A stretch of DNA of 5,734 nt from an uncultured Verrucomicrobiota bacterium. GTDB lineage: Bacteria > Verrucomicrobiota > Verrucomicrobiia > Limisphaerales > UBA9464. Shown piece by piece: positions 1 to 5,094 of this stretch (its first letter is position 1; each line of letters starts with the position of its first letter). The stretch covers positions 1 through 5,734 of the forward strand of contig CAIPFS010000497.1 in assembly GCA_903864375.1 (NCBI GenBank), written 5' to 3'. The notes under the pieces are model-generated. The model did not search any database and was not told the DNA's origin. It saw only the letters and a list, made by a program, of their open reading frames with translations. The translations under genes were made by a program, and so were the position numbers.

Positions 1-822
1 CCCCTCATCCTCCTGCTCGCCGCCACCGGACGTCCTCCCTGTGTCTTTACCAGTCACACCTATGCCAACCGTACAGGAATGTATCGATGGGCTAGTCGAT
101 GGAATCGGGTGCGCTGGGTGTTTCTGACTCCGGCCATGGCCCGGCATTATGGTGTGGAGGCGAACCCTCCCCGCGTCGAACTGATCTCTGCCTGTTGCAG
201 TGACGGCTTTTTCAATAACCCGCTGCGCGCGTCGAACCGGCTGCCGCCGGACCGTCCCATCCGGTTGATCGGCCTGGGGAATCTGGTCGCCTGGAAGCGG
301 TGGGACATCTTCGCGGATGCCCTGCTTCGCCTCGATCCGGCAGTGAGGGAGCGCATCCAGTTCACCGTTTTTGGTCCGACGACCTCCGACGCACCCGCCC
401 AAGCCTACGCCGTAGAGCTCCGCCGCAGAATCCAGGAGGATGGATTGAGTGGGCAGTTTATCCTTGCGGGTCCAACCTCCAATGTCGCGGCGGTTCTGGC
501 TGAAGCCGATGGGTACGTGGTCCTGTCCCGCAACGAACCGTGTTCCGTTTCCCTGATGGAAGCCCTGGCCGGTGGCATCCCCGCCATCGTGTCGGATAGC
601 GGCGGGAATGTTGACATCGTTCAGCCCGGTCTGTCGGGGCTACACTTTCGTACCGATGATGTCGGTGACCTTGCTGAAAAGTTGAATCGTCTCGTCCGGG
701 GTGATGTTCAATTCGGGTCACCCAGCCAAATCCGGGAAAGCGTCCGGTCACGAAGCGCCTCTTCGGTCAGCCGTCAATACCTCCAGCTTTACCGGAACGC
801 CATGGCCAGGCCGCCAGCCTGA
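1..822 (+). CDS. Glycosyltransferase, GT-B fold, GT4-like (partial, N-terminus missing)
   Basis: The reading frame is open from the first base to TGA at 820-822, giving 273 residues. It has no stop upstream, so the gene begins outside the window. A typical family 4 glycosyltransferase has about 350-400 residues, so roughly the first 100 (part of the N-terminal acceptor domain) are missing. The donor-binding domain is visible. A strand-loop, IRLIGLGNLVAWKRWD around residues 87-102, carries Lys99 at the usual phosphate-contacting position. The signature EPCSVSLMEA follows at 179-188, with the family E-x7-E pair Glu179 and Glu187, and then GGIPAIVSDSGG, the typical nucleotide-sugar loop. The family transfers sugars from nucleotide donors to lipid, polysaccharide or small-molecule acceptors, usually at the cytoplasmic face of the membrane. 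Neither donor nor acceptor can be read from this fragment. It converges on the peroxidase gene and shares no operon with anything shown here. Confidence 0.88.
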   Translation, partial: PLILLLAATGRPPCVFTSHTYANRTGMYRWASRWNRVRWVFLTPAMARHYGVEANPPRVELISACCSDGFFNNPLRASNRLPPDRPIRLIGLGNLVAWKRWDIFADALLRLDPAVRERIQFTVFGPTTSDAPAQAYAVELRRRIQEDGLSGQFILAGPTSNVAAVLAEADGYVVLSRNEPCSVSLMEALAGGIPAIVSDSGGNVDIVQPGLSGLHFRTDDVGDLAEKLNRLVRGDVQFGSPSQIRESVRSRSASSVSRQYLQLYRNAMARPPA

Positions 823-837
823 GCCATTGCGAAATAG

Positions 838-869
838 TTCCCGAAGATTGCTCGGGTCGACCTCGGGAA
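838..869. terminator. Inverted repeat after the glycosyltransferase gene, possible weak terminator
   Basis: Perfect 7-bp arms TTCCCGA (838-844) and TCGGGAA (863-869) enclose 18 nt and begin 15 bases after the glycosyltransferase stop. A second TCGGG at 852-856 could pair instead with CCCGA at 840-844, giving a shorter 5-bp stem with a 7-nt loop. The two pairings are mutually exclusive. No T-run follows, so this is not a classical intrinsic terminator. It may only mark the 3' end. Confidence 0.3.
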
Positions 870-883
870 TCCTATCCAGCAAA

Positions 884-925
884 CTCAACCCCGGGATCTC
901 AACCCAAGGGTCTCAACTCCGGCAA
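884..925. repeat. Three imperfect 14-bp tandem repeats in convergent intergenic DNA
   Basis: Three adjacent 14-bp units start with CTCAAC: CTCAACCCCGGGAT (884-897), CTCAACCCAAGGGT (898-911) and CTCAACTCCGGCAA (912-925). Units 2 and 3 each match unit 1 at 11 of 14 positions. The array lies wholly between two convergent stop codons and is noncoding. Its function is unknown. It could be slippage-derived or a protein-binding array. Confidence 0.6.
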
Positions 926-937
926 TCCAATGCCCGG
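919..937 (-). terminator. Hairpin after the peroxidase gene, possible weak terminator
   Basis: CCGGCA (919-924) pairs with TGCCCGG (931-937) with one bulged base and a 6-nt loop. It starts 8 bases beyond the peroxidase stop on the minus strand. No T-run follows in that direction, so intrinsic termination is uncertain. It overlaps the last unit of the 14-bp repeat array. Confidence 0.3.
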
Positions 938-945
938 TGGATGGC

Positions 946-1491
946 TTACTTGGCAGCCAGGGCTGCCTCGACGGCGGCAATCACCTCGGCGTCATCGGGT
1001 TTGGTCTTGGGACTAAACCGTGCGAGAACCTCGCCGTTACGACCCACCACGAACTTGCCGAAATTCCATTCGATATCTCCGGGGAACTTGGCGTCCTTGC
1101 CGGTGAGGCTGGAGTAGAGGGGGTGTTGCTCGGGACCCTTGACGTGCAGCTTCGACATCAACGGGAAGGTGACGTTGTATTTGGTGGAGCAGAAGGTTTT
1201 GATTTCATCAGCCGTGCCCGGTTCCTGACCGGCAAAGTCGTTGCAGGGAAAACCGACCACGACCAGGCCCTTGCTTTGATACTTTTTATAAACACCCTCG
1301 AGGGCTTCATACTGGGGAGTCAGCCCGCATTTTGAAGCCACGTTCACGATCAAGACGACCTTCCCCGAGTACGATTTGAGGGTAGTCGGCTTCCCGTCGA
1401 TATCCTTGAGGGGAATCTCTTGAAGGGGGGTGGCGGCAACGGTGGACATGGCGATTAAGAGGGAGGCGGTCAGACGATGAAGGTGTTTCAT
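946..1491 (-). CDS. Glutathione peroxidase family protein, Cys-type, exported (BtuE-like)
   Basis: This 181-residue thiol peroxidase should reduce hydrogen or lipid hydroperoxides, with thioredoxin or a similar thiol as the likely reductant for a bacterial Cys enzyme. The sequence NVASKCGLTPQYEAL places the peroxidatic Cys at 55, where animal enzymes have selenocysteine. GFPCNDFAGQEPG follows at 80-92, then WNFGKFVVGRNG at 142-153 with the catalytic Trp142 and Asn143. The usual catalytic Gln of FPCNQF is Asp85 here, a variant I recall from other bacterial members. Cys101 (FCSTKYNVTFP) or Cys83 could be the resolving cysteine. Residues 1-20 look like a signal peptide: Lys/His/Arg, a hydrophobic run, then STVAA before Thr21. 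The protein is therefore probably periplasmic, unlike cytoplasmic BtuE. ATG at 1491 was chosen because the frame upstream offers only a TTG at 1530, which lies inside the apparent -35 box, and because the signal peptide starts here. It has no Shine-Dalgarno sequence. Confidence 0.93.
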   Translation of the reverse strand: MKHLHRLTASLLIAMSTVAATPLQEIPLKDIDGKPTTLKSYSGKVVLIVNVASKCGLTPQYEALEGVYKKYQSKGLVVVGFPCNDFAGQEPGTADEIKTFCSTKYNVTFPLMSKLHVKGPEQHPLYSSLTGKDAKFPGDIEWNFGKFVVGRNGEVLARFSPKTKPDDAEVIAAVEAALAAK

Positions 1492-1502
1492 TTTATCGCG
1501 CG

Positions 1503-1530
1503 AATATAAGTTTATTGGGCTGGGAGTCAA
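1503..1530 (-). promoter_or_regulatory. Sigma70-type promoter of the peroxidase gene, near-leaderless
   Basis: On the minus strand, TTGACT (1530-1525, 5 of 6 to consensus) is followed by a 16-bp spacer and TATATT (1508-1503, 5 of 6). After the -10 box come CGCGCG, then A at 1496, a likely start of transcription, and the ATG at 1491. The leader would be about 5 nt. That agrees with the absence of a Shine-Dalgarno sequence. The promoter lies in the 51-bp gap after the LRR gene, so the peroxidase can be transcribed independently. Confidence 0.65.
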
Positions 1531-1542
1531 AAGCGTCCAAAA

Positions 1543-2409
1543 TCACTCGTGGTAGCGAAACCCGTCCGCCTTCCCCTTCTTGATCAACTCGCGGCTCGAG
1601 GCATTCCAGGGGTTGCGGCCCAGATAGACATGCACGAACGGGGCAAACCGCTTGGGTCCCGCAAGATCCTTGCGCAGAGTGGCGTCGAGCGGTCCGAGAT
1701 CCTGAAAGTCGTTGTTTTCCAGAAAGAGGAATGTGGGCGATTGCAAGGCCTGCAGGGGGGTCAGGTCGGTGATCCGGTTGTGGGCCACGGAGAGGCTGTT
1801 GACGGACGGAATCTGTTCCAGGCCGGCGAGGCTGGTGATTTGATTGTGGTCCAGATAGAGGGAGACCAGACGGTGAAAATTGGTTGCCGGAGCCAGGCTC
1901 CGGACTGAATTGAAGCCGAGATACAGATTGGCCAGGTTGCTCAAACCGTGAAGCGGGCTGAAATCGGTCACGTGGTTGTGGGAGAGTTCCAGGTACTGCA
2001 GGGCCCCATTGGTTGCCAGTGGCGCAACGTCCTGAATATGGTTCGTCGCGAGATTCAAGTACTGCAGCTGGCGCAGTCCGGAAATCGGTGCAAGATCGGT
2101 GATCTGATTGCCCGCAAGGTCTGCAGACGCCAGTTCGCGGCAATATTCCAGTCCCGCCAGATTGGTGATTCCCTGACCATTGGCGTTTACTGTGGCCACA
2201 TGGACGACATCTTCCGCCGTGAGTGGGGAATTGGTCCAGCGCTTGGCAAAAACCTGTTGGCGGATGGCGGATTCCAACCGGACATCCACGAAAATGGAAC
2301 GAACCGGGGCCGGGTCGTCAGCATGGAGGAAAATGGAGCCCTGAAGAAGCAGGCAACCCAGCACCGCGAGTCTGAGGACTGAACCGACTTGAACGGAAAA
2401 TGGAATCAT
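1543..2409 (-). CDS. Secreted leucine-rich-repeat protein (internalin-type 22-residue repeats)
   Basis: The product has 288 residues from ATG at 2409. Residues 1-30 form a signal peptide (Arg13, a long hydrophobic stretch, then FLHA before DDP), so the protein is exported. Cys19 sits inside the hydrophobic core and its context VLGC is a poor lipobox, so a lipoprotein is less likely. Residues 39-70 resemble the N-terminal cap of bacterial LRR proteins (VDVRLESAIR, then SPLTAEDV). Residues 71-246 are eight consecutive repeats of exactly 22 residues, pattern LxxLxLxxNxIxxLxPLxxLxx. The Asn ladder falls at 101, 123, 145, 167, 189, 211 and 233, and the first repeat has Gln79 instead. The end (VYLGRNPWNASSRELIKKG) fits the C-terminal LRR cap. 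Such domains bind proteins or other ligands. The partner is unknown, and no LPXTG, membrane or enzymatic domain follows. A TTG at 2436 in the same frame is an alternative start but lies in a hairpin loop. Confidence 0.88.
   Translation of the reverse strand: MIPFSVQVGSVLRLAVLGCLLLQGSIFLHADDPAPVRSIFVDVRLESAIRQQVFAKRWTNSPLTAEDVVHVATVNANGQGITNLAGLEYCRELASADLAGNQITDLAPISGLRQLQYLNLATNHIQDVAPLATNGALQYLELSHNHVTDFSPLHGLSNLANLYLGFNSVRSLAPATNFHRLVSLYLDHNQITSLAGLEQIPSVNSLSVAHNRITDLTPLQALQSPTFLFLENNDFQDLGPLDATLRKDLAGPKRFAPFVHVYLGRNPWNASSRELIKKGKADGFRYHE
1672..2199 (-). repeat. Eight 66-bp leucine-rich-repeat units
   Basis: Residues 71-246 of the LRR protein fall into eight 22-residue units with no insertion or deletion, equal to eight 66-bp units of DNA. 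The units are well diverged in sequence, which suggests an old solenoid and not a recent expansion. Confidence 0.8.
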
Positions 2410-2606
2410 GATGGACGACGTTCGGCGGGAACCCAACCCGCCCTTTTAATCGAGTGCTTTTACCCTGTCGGGCTTGCCCCAGTGCTGCAGGGCAATGGCA
2501 CCGGCACGCGATGGGCAACTGTTGGAAGGATGCTCGTCTCCGTCAAGACGCCAGTTGCTCACCCTGCATTCAGGGGATGTCCGCCGACAGCCCTTCGGAG
2601 TGCCGA
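2410..2606. other. Intergenic region between the coiled-coil gene end and the LRR gene start
   Basis: This 197-bp region should hold the 3' end of the coiled-coil gene transcript and the promoter of the LRR gene, both on the minus strand. It contains short hairpins: CCCTG/CAGGG with a 4-nt loop at 2562-2575, CGTCT/AGACG at 2535-2550, and the stronger stem at 2424-2442 listed separately. None is followed by a T-run on the minus strand, and I found no convincing -35/-10 pair for the LRR gene. Confidence 0.5.
2424..2442. promoter_or_regulatory. Perfect 6-bp GC hairpin in the LRR gene leader
   Basis: GGCGGG (2424-2429) and CCCGCC (2437-2442) form a perfect stem with the 7-nt loop AACCCAA. On the minus strand it ends 14 nt before the LRR start codon, where it could affect ribosome access. 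On the plus strand it is followed by CTTTTAAT and looks like an intrinsic terminator, but no plus-strand gene lies upstream to be terminated. Confidence 0.4.
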
Positions 2607-3194
2607 CTACTTCTTTTCCTTTTCGGCGGCCTGGGCGGCAGCCTCCCGCTCCTTCTTGACCTGTTCGACCAGGTTGTTGAATTCCGTCACCGCCTTGTTG
2701 TAGTCCTCCGCCAGCTTGTTGTACTTCTCGGCCAGGGCATTGCGTTCTTCTGCGACCGTTTTGAGCGCTGCATTCTGAGTCTTGACCGCCTCGTTCTGCT
2801 GGAGAATGGCTGCGTTGGCTTTCTCGTAGGCACCTTTATAGGTCTCGACCGAGTTGGTCAGCTTTTCGTTGTCGTGGGTCAGTCGGTTGACTTCCAGCTT
2901 CAGGGCGCTCAGCTCGAACTTGTTGGATCGGATGAGGTCCTGGCTTCCCTTGCTTTCCTTGTCGAGTCGTTCGATTTCAAAACTATAGCGCTTGGCTTGG
3001 GCTTCCTGTTCGGCTCCGTGGGCAAGGGCGGCGTTCTTGGCCTTGTTTTCCTCTTCAATGCGCTCCCGGAGCTTCGCTTGAACCACCCATTGAATGACGC
3101 ACAGGACACAAATCGCCGCAGACAGAATGACCAGAATGGTGACGGCGGCACCTGCGGCGGATTGCCGGCGCGGAGAAGGGGAAACGGTTGTCAT
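2607..3194 (-). CDS. Membrane-anchored coiled-coil protein of unknown function
   Basis: I do not recognise a family for this 195-residue protein. A short basic N-terminus (PSPRR) precedes one hydrophobic segment at about residues 13-39, which includes Cys29 and Cys32. That segment should anchor the protein in the inner membrane. Almost everything after it (about 41-193) is Lys/Glu/Ala/Gln/Asn-rich helix with heptad hydrophobics, a long coiled coil. Residues 150-177 are four back-to-back heptads with Asn at the same place in each (ERNALAE, KYNKLAE, DYNKAVT, EFNNLVE). The C-terminus is very charged (EKEKK) and contains no enzymatic domain. Positive residues at the N-terminus do not clearly settle topology, so the coiled coil could face either side. 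It is divergent from rmuC, whose product also has an N-terminal anchor followed by coiled coil, but homology is not implied. A scaffold or tether role is a guess. The start is ATG without a clear Shine-Dalgarno sequence. Confidence 0.85.
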   Translation of the reverse strand: MTTVSPSPRRQSAAGAAVTILVILSAAICVLCVIQWVVQAKLRERIEEENKAKNAALAHGAEQEAQAKRYSFEIERLDKESKGSQDLIRSNKFELSALKLEVNRLTHDNEKLTNSVETYKGAYEKANAAILQQNEAVKTQNAALKTVAEERNALAEKYNKLAEDYNKAVTEFNNLVEQVKKEREAAAQAAEKEKK

Positions 3195-3210
3195 GACGGA
3201 AGCAGTTGTC

Positions 3211-3259
3211 CAACGTAAGCAACGGACCGGCCTGGGTTGAAGCCGTTGCCGGAACGTTG
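3211..3259. repeat. Interrupted inverted repeat upstream of the coiled-coil gene
   Basis: Outer arms CAACGT (3211-3216) and ACGTTG (3254-3259) and inner arms GCAACGG (3219-3225) and CCGTTGC (3243-3249) give 13 perfect pairs. They are interrupted by an AA/CGGA internal loop and enclose a 17-nt loop. The repeat ends 16 nt before the start codon of the coiled-coil gene. It may act as an RNA leader structure. If transcription begins from the nearby TTGACA, it is instead a DNA operator covering the -10 and start site. Confidence 0.5.
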
Positions 3260-3271
3260 TCGATGAGAAAG

Positions 3272-3286
3272 GCTTTTGTCAAAAGC
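3272..3286 (-). promoter_or_regulatory. Perfect 15-bp palindrome containing a consensus -35 box
   Basis: GCTTTTG and CAAAAGC are perfect 7-bp arms around one central base. Read on the minus strand, the palindrome contains TTGACA (3282-3277), an exact sigma70 -35 box pointing toward the coiled-coil gene. The matching -10 is poor (CAACGT after a 17-bp spacer), which would suit an activated or non-canonical promoter. A repressor or activator operator overlapping the -35 is the natural reading. Confidence 0.45.
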
Positions 3287-3522
3287 ACGTTGCGAGATTG
3301 TGACTCCAAACTTGCGACGTTGATATGCGTGCATCCCGGCGGGCCGCCGTCTGGTATCGTGTGACCGAAATGGATTACCGTTTGCCGCTGGCGGATTTTC
3401 GGCTCCTCGCGCCTCGCTCTGGGGCATTTTAGGTGCAACAAACTGCAAGCTATTTCGGTCAGGCGACACTAGACTTTGAGGGTCCGGTGGTCCAAAAGGG
3501 TACCGGCGGGTGGGACCATTCG

Positions 3523-5094
3523 ATGATTGTTTTCGCTTCAATAGTTGCTGCTCTCGGCGGTACCGAGTGGCTCCTGATGGTTTCCGTAGTGGTGTCGCTG
3601 GGTGGTGCCATCGCGGCCTGGCTGGCCTTTCTCCGGCGTTCGGCTGCTCCCGACCAGCGCGTGGAGTCGGAATTGAGGAGCCAGCTGGCTTCCCGTGAAA
3701 CCGAGGTGACCCAACTGCGCCACGCGTTGGAGGCATCCCGGGATTCTGCCGCCGCTTCCGAAGGACGTCGAATGGCGGCTGAACAACTGGCGGAAGTCCG
3801 ATCGGAGGAGGCCCGGCAGGCCCGGGAGCTCGTGGCCTCCCTGCGGAACCAGACCGCAACGCTGGAATCGGATCGGGCCGGCCTGAGGGCGGAGGTCGAG
3901 AAGGTGACCACACTTCTCAACGAGCAGAGGCGTTTCCATGAAGAAAGCGCGCGAACGCAGCGCGAGAAACATGAAGTCGCCGTCACTGAATTGCGCCAGG
4001 CCGGTGACCGTTCCCTGGCATTGTTGCGGGATCAATTCAAGGGGCTGGCCGCCGAGGCCCTGTCGGCCAACAATCCGGAGTTTCTTCGCCTTGCAGGTGA
4101 GAAATTTGCTGGATTCAAGGCATCGGCCGAGGGGGACCTGGCCCAACGCGAAGCAAAAATTGAGGCGTTGGTTCGTCCGCTCGAGGAGCAACTTCGTTCC
4201 TATCAGCAGCGCCTTCAGCAGTCTGAAGCCCATCAACAAACCTCCCTGGGTCAGGTCCAGGAGCAGCTGAGGTTGCTGACGACACAAAGCGAATCACTTT
4301 CGAACGAAACCCAGCGATTGCGACTCGTGCTCAGTTCGAATCAGGCGCGGGGACGCTGGGGCGAGGAAACCCTGCGGCGGGTGGTGGAAGCGGCCGGACT
4401 CAGTTCGCATTGCGATTTTACCGAGCAGATGAAGGAAGGGGATGGAAAGCCCGATCTGGTCGTCCGATTGCCGGGGGAACGGGTGATCCTGGTCGATTCC
4501 AAAGTGCCGGACCTCGCCTTCCTGGATGCCCTGGGAACGGCGGATGAGGTGAAGCGCCGGACCGCATTGGAGGCCCATGCCCGAAATCTCAAGGAAACCA
4601 TCAAGGAATTGGCGGGTCGCAACTACCCGAAGGCCTTCAGCAATGCGCTGGATTTTGTCGTCCTTTTTCTTCCAGCTGAATCCCTGTTCAGCGCCGCTCT
4701 CGAGGGCGACCCGGAATTGATCCTTTGGGCGGCTGAAAAGCGGGTCTTGCTGGCGACACCGGCATCGTTGATCGCCCTGCTCCGAAGTGTCGCAGTGAGC
4801 TGGCAACAGTACGAATTGTCCATTAACAACCGCCAGATTGGTGATGCCGCCAAGGAACTCTTTGACCGGGTGCAGGTATTCCTCTCCCATTTTGACCGCA
4901 TCCGAAAGGGGTTGAGCGATGCGTCGGAAGCATTCAATGGAGCTGTCTCGAGCTACGAACGGCGGGTGAGACCTGCGGGCGATCGGTTGACACGACTGAC
5001 CGGCAAATCTGAAAAGGAGGTTTTGGAAGAAATCCTGCCGGTTTCGTCCAACCTTCGGGAAGTTCCCCGACTTCAGTCTCCCGAGTCCCCATGA
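3523..5094 (+). CDS. rmuC: RmuC family DNA recombination-limiting protein
   Basis: The product has 523 residues from ATG at 3523, close to the family's usual 450-520. RmuC in E. coli limits inversions and rearrangements at short inverted repeats and is predicted to be a nuclease of the PD-(D/E)XK fold. A hydrophobic anchor lies at about residues 17-37 (ending WLAFLRR). A long Arg/Glu/Gln-rich coiled coil follows at about 45-260. The RmuC core begins with GRWGEETLRRV (277-287), where GxWGE is the family signature. PDLVVRLPG (Asp311) and ILVDSK (Asp325, Lys327) supply the D...DxK catalytic set. DFVVLFLPAE and LLATPASLIALLRSVA are further conserved family strands. In-frame starts are GTG at 3433, ATG at 3523 and ATG at 3577. 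The last gives the most typical N-terminus with the anchor at once, and 3523 is a compromise. No start has a strong Shine-Dalgarno sequence. The stop overlaps the next gene's ATG, so the two are probably coupled. Confidence 0.93.
   Translation: MIVFASIVAALGGTEWLLMVSVVVSLGGAIAAWLAFLRRSAAPDQRVESELRSQLASRETEVTQLRHALEASRDSAAASEGRRMAAEQLAEVRSEEARQARELVASLRNQTATLESDRAGLRAEVEKVTTLLNEQRRFHEESARTQREKHEVAVTELRQAGDRSLALLRDQFKGLAAEALSANNPEFLRLAGEKFAGFKASAEGDLAQREAKIEALVRPLEEQLRSYQQRLQQSEAHQQTSLGQVQEQLRLLTTQSESLSNETQRLRLVLSSNQARGRWGEETLRRVVEAAGLSSHCDFTEQMKEGDGKPDLVVRLPGERVILVDSKVPDLAFLDALGTADEVKRRTALEAHARNLKETIKELAGRNYPKAFSNALDFVVLFLPAESLFSAALEGDPELILWAAEKRVLLATPASLIALLRSVAVSWQQYELSINNRQIGDAAKELFDRVQVFLSHFDRIRKGLSDASEAFNGAVSSYERRVRPAGDRLTRLTGKSEKEVLEEILPVSSNLREVPRLQSPESP

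Larger units (their letters stand above)
3195..3522. other. Divergent control region between the coiled-coil gene and rmuC
   Basis: This 328-bp region separates two divergent genes and holds no gene I can support, apart from a possible N-terminal extension of RmuC from GTG at 3433. It contains a compound inverted repeat (3211-3259) and a 15-bp palindrome with a consensus TTGACA on the minus strand (3272-3286). It also has a small GC hairpin CGGCG/CGCCG at 3337-3349. I found no convincing plus-strand promoter for rmuC. Confidence 0.5.

Noticed and set aside
937..1335. Plus-strand 132-codon frame opposite the peroxidase gene
   Set aside because: Antisense shadow; the peroxidase catalytic motifs are on the minus strand.
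1493..2143. Minus-strand 216-codon frame inside the LRR gene
   Set aside because: A frame-shifted shadow of the 66-bp LRR units. Its product is Arg/Pro/Ser-rich with no domain, while the overlapping frame has a perfect 22-residue repeat pattern.
2562..2575. CCCTG/CAGGG hairpin as the coiled-coil gene terminator
   Set aside because: Only 5 bp, 31 bases past the stop, with no T-run on the minus strand; mentioned only as part of the intergenic entry.
2454..3218. Plus-strand open frame of 254 codons opposite the coiled-coil gene, rich in Leu, Val and Phe
   Set aside because: It is the complement of Lys/Glu/Asn/Gln-rich heptads, which read as Leu/Phe/Val on the other strand. The minus-strand frame has a clear anchor plus heptad coiled coil, and the plus frame has no recognisable domain.
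3337..3349. CGGCG/CGCCG hairpin as a terminator
   Set aside because: Only 5 bp, no T-run on either side, and it lies between divergent genes where no terminator is expected.
3428..3456. TTTAGG - 17 bp - TATTTC as an rmuC promoter
   Set aside because: Only 3 of 6 matches in each box, which is expected by chance in a region of this length.
3433..3522. GTG at 3433 as the RmuC start
   Set aside because: It would add 30 residues with no similarity to RmuC N-termini, which normally begin with the membrane segment. No Shine-Dalgarno sequence supports it. It remains possible.
3191..3913. Minus-strand 240-codon frame across the control region and the 5' part of rmuC
   Set aside because: Pro/Arg/Gly-rich, low-complexity product opposite a solid RmuC coding frame; typical antisense shadow in GC-rich DNA.
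3538..4890. Minus-strand frames of about 200-250 codons opposite rmuC
   Set aside because: No domains or signal peptides, and they lie entirely antisense to a conserved gene.
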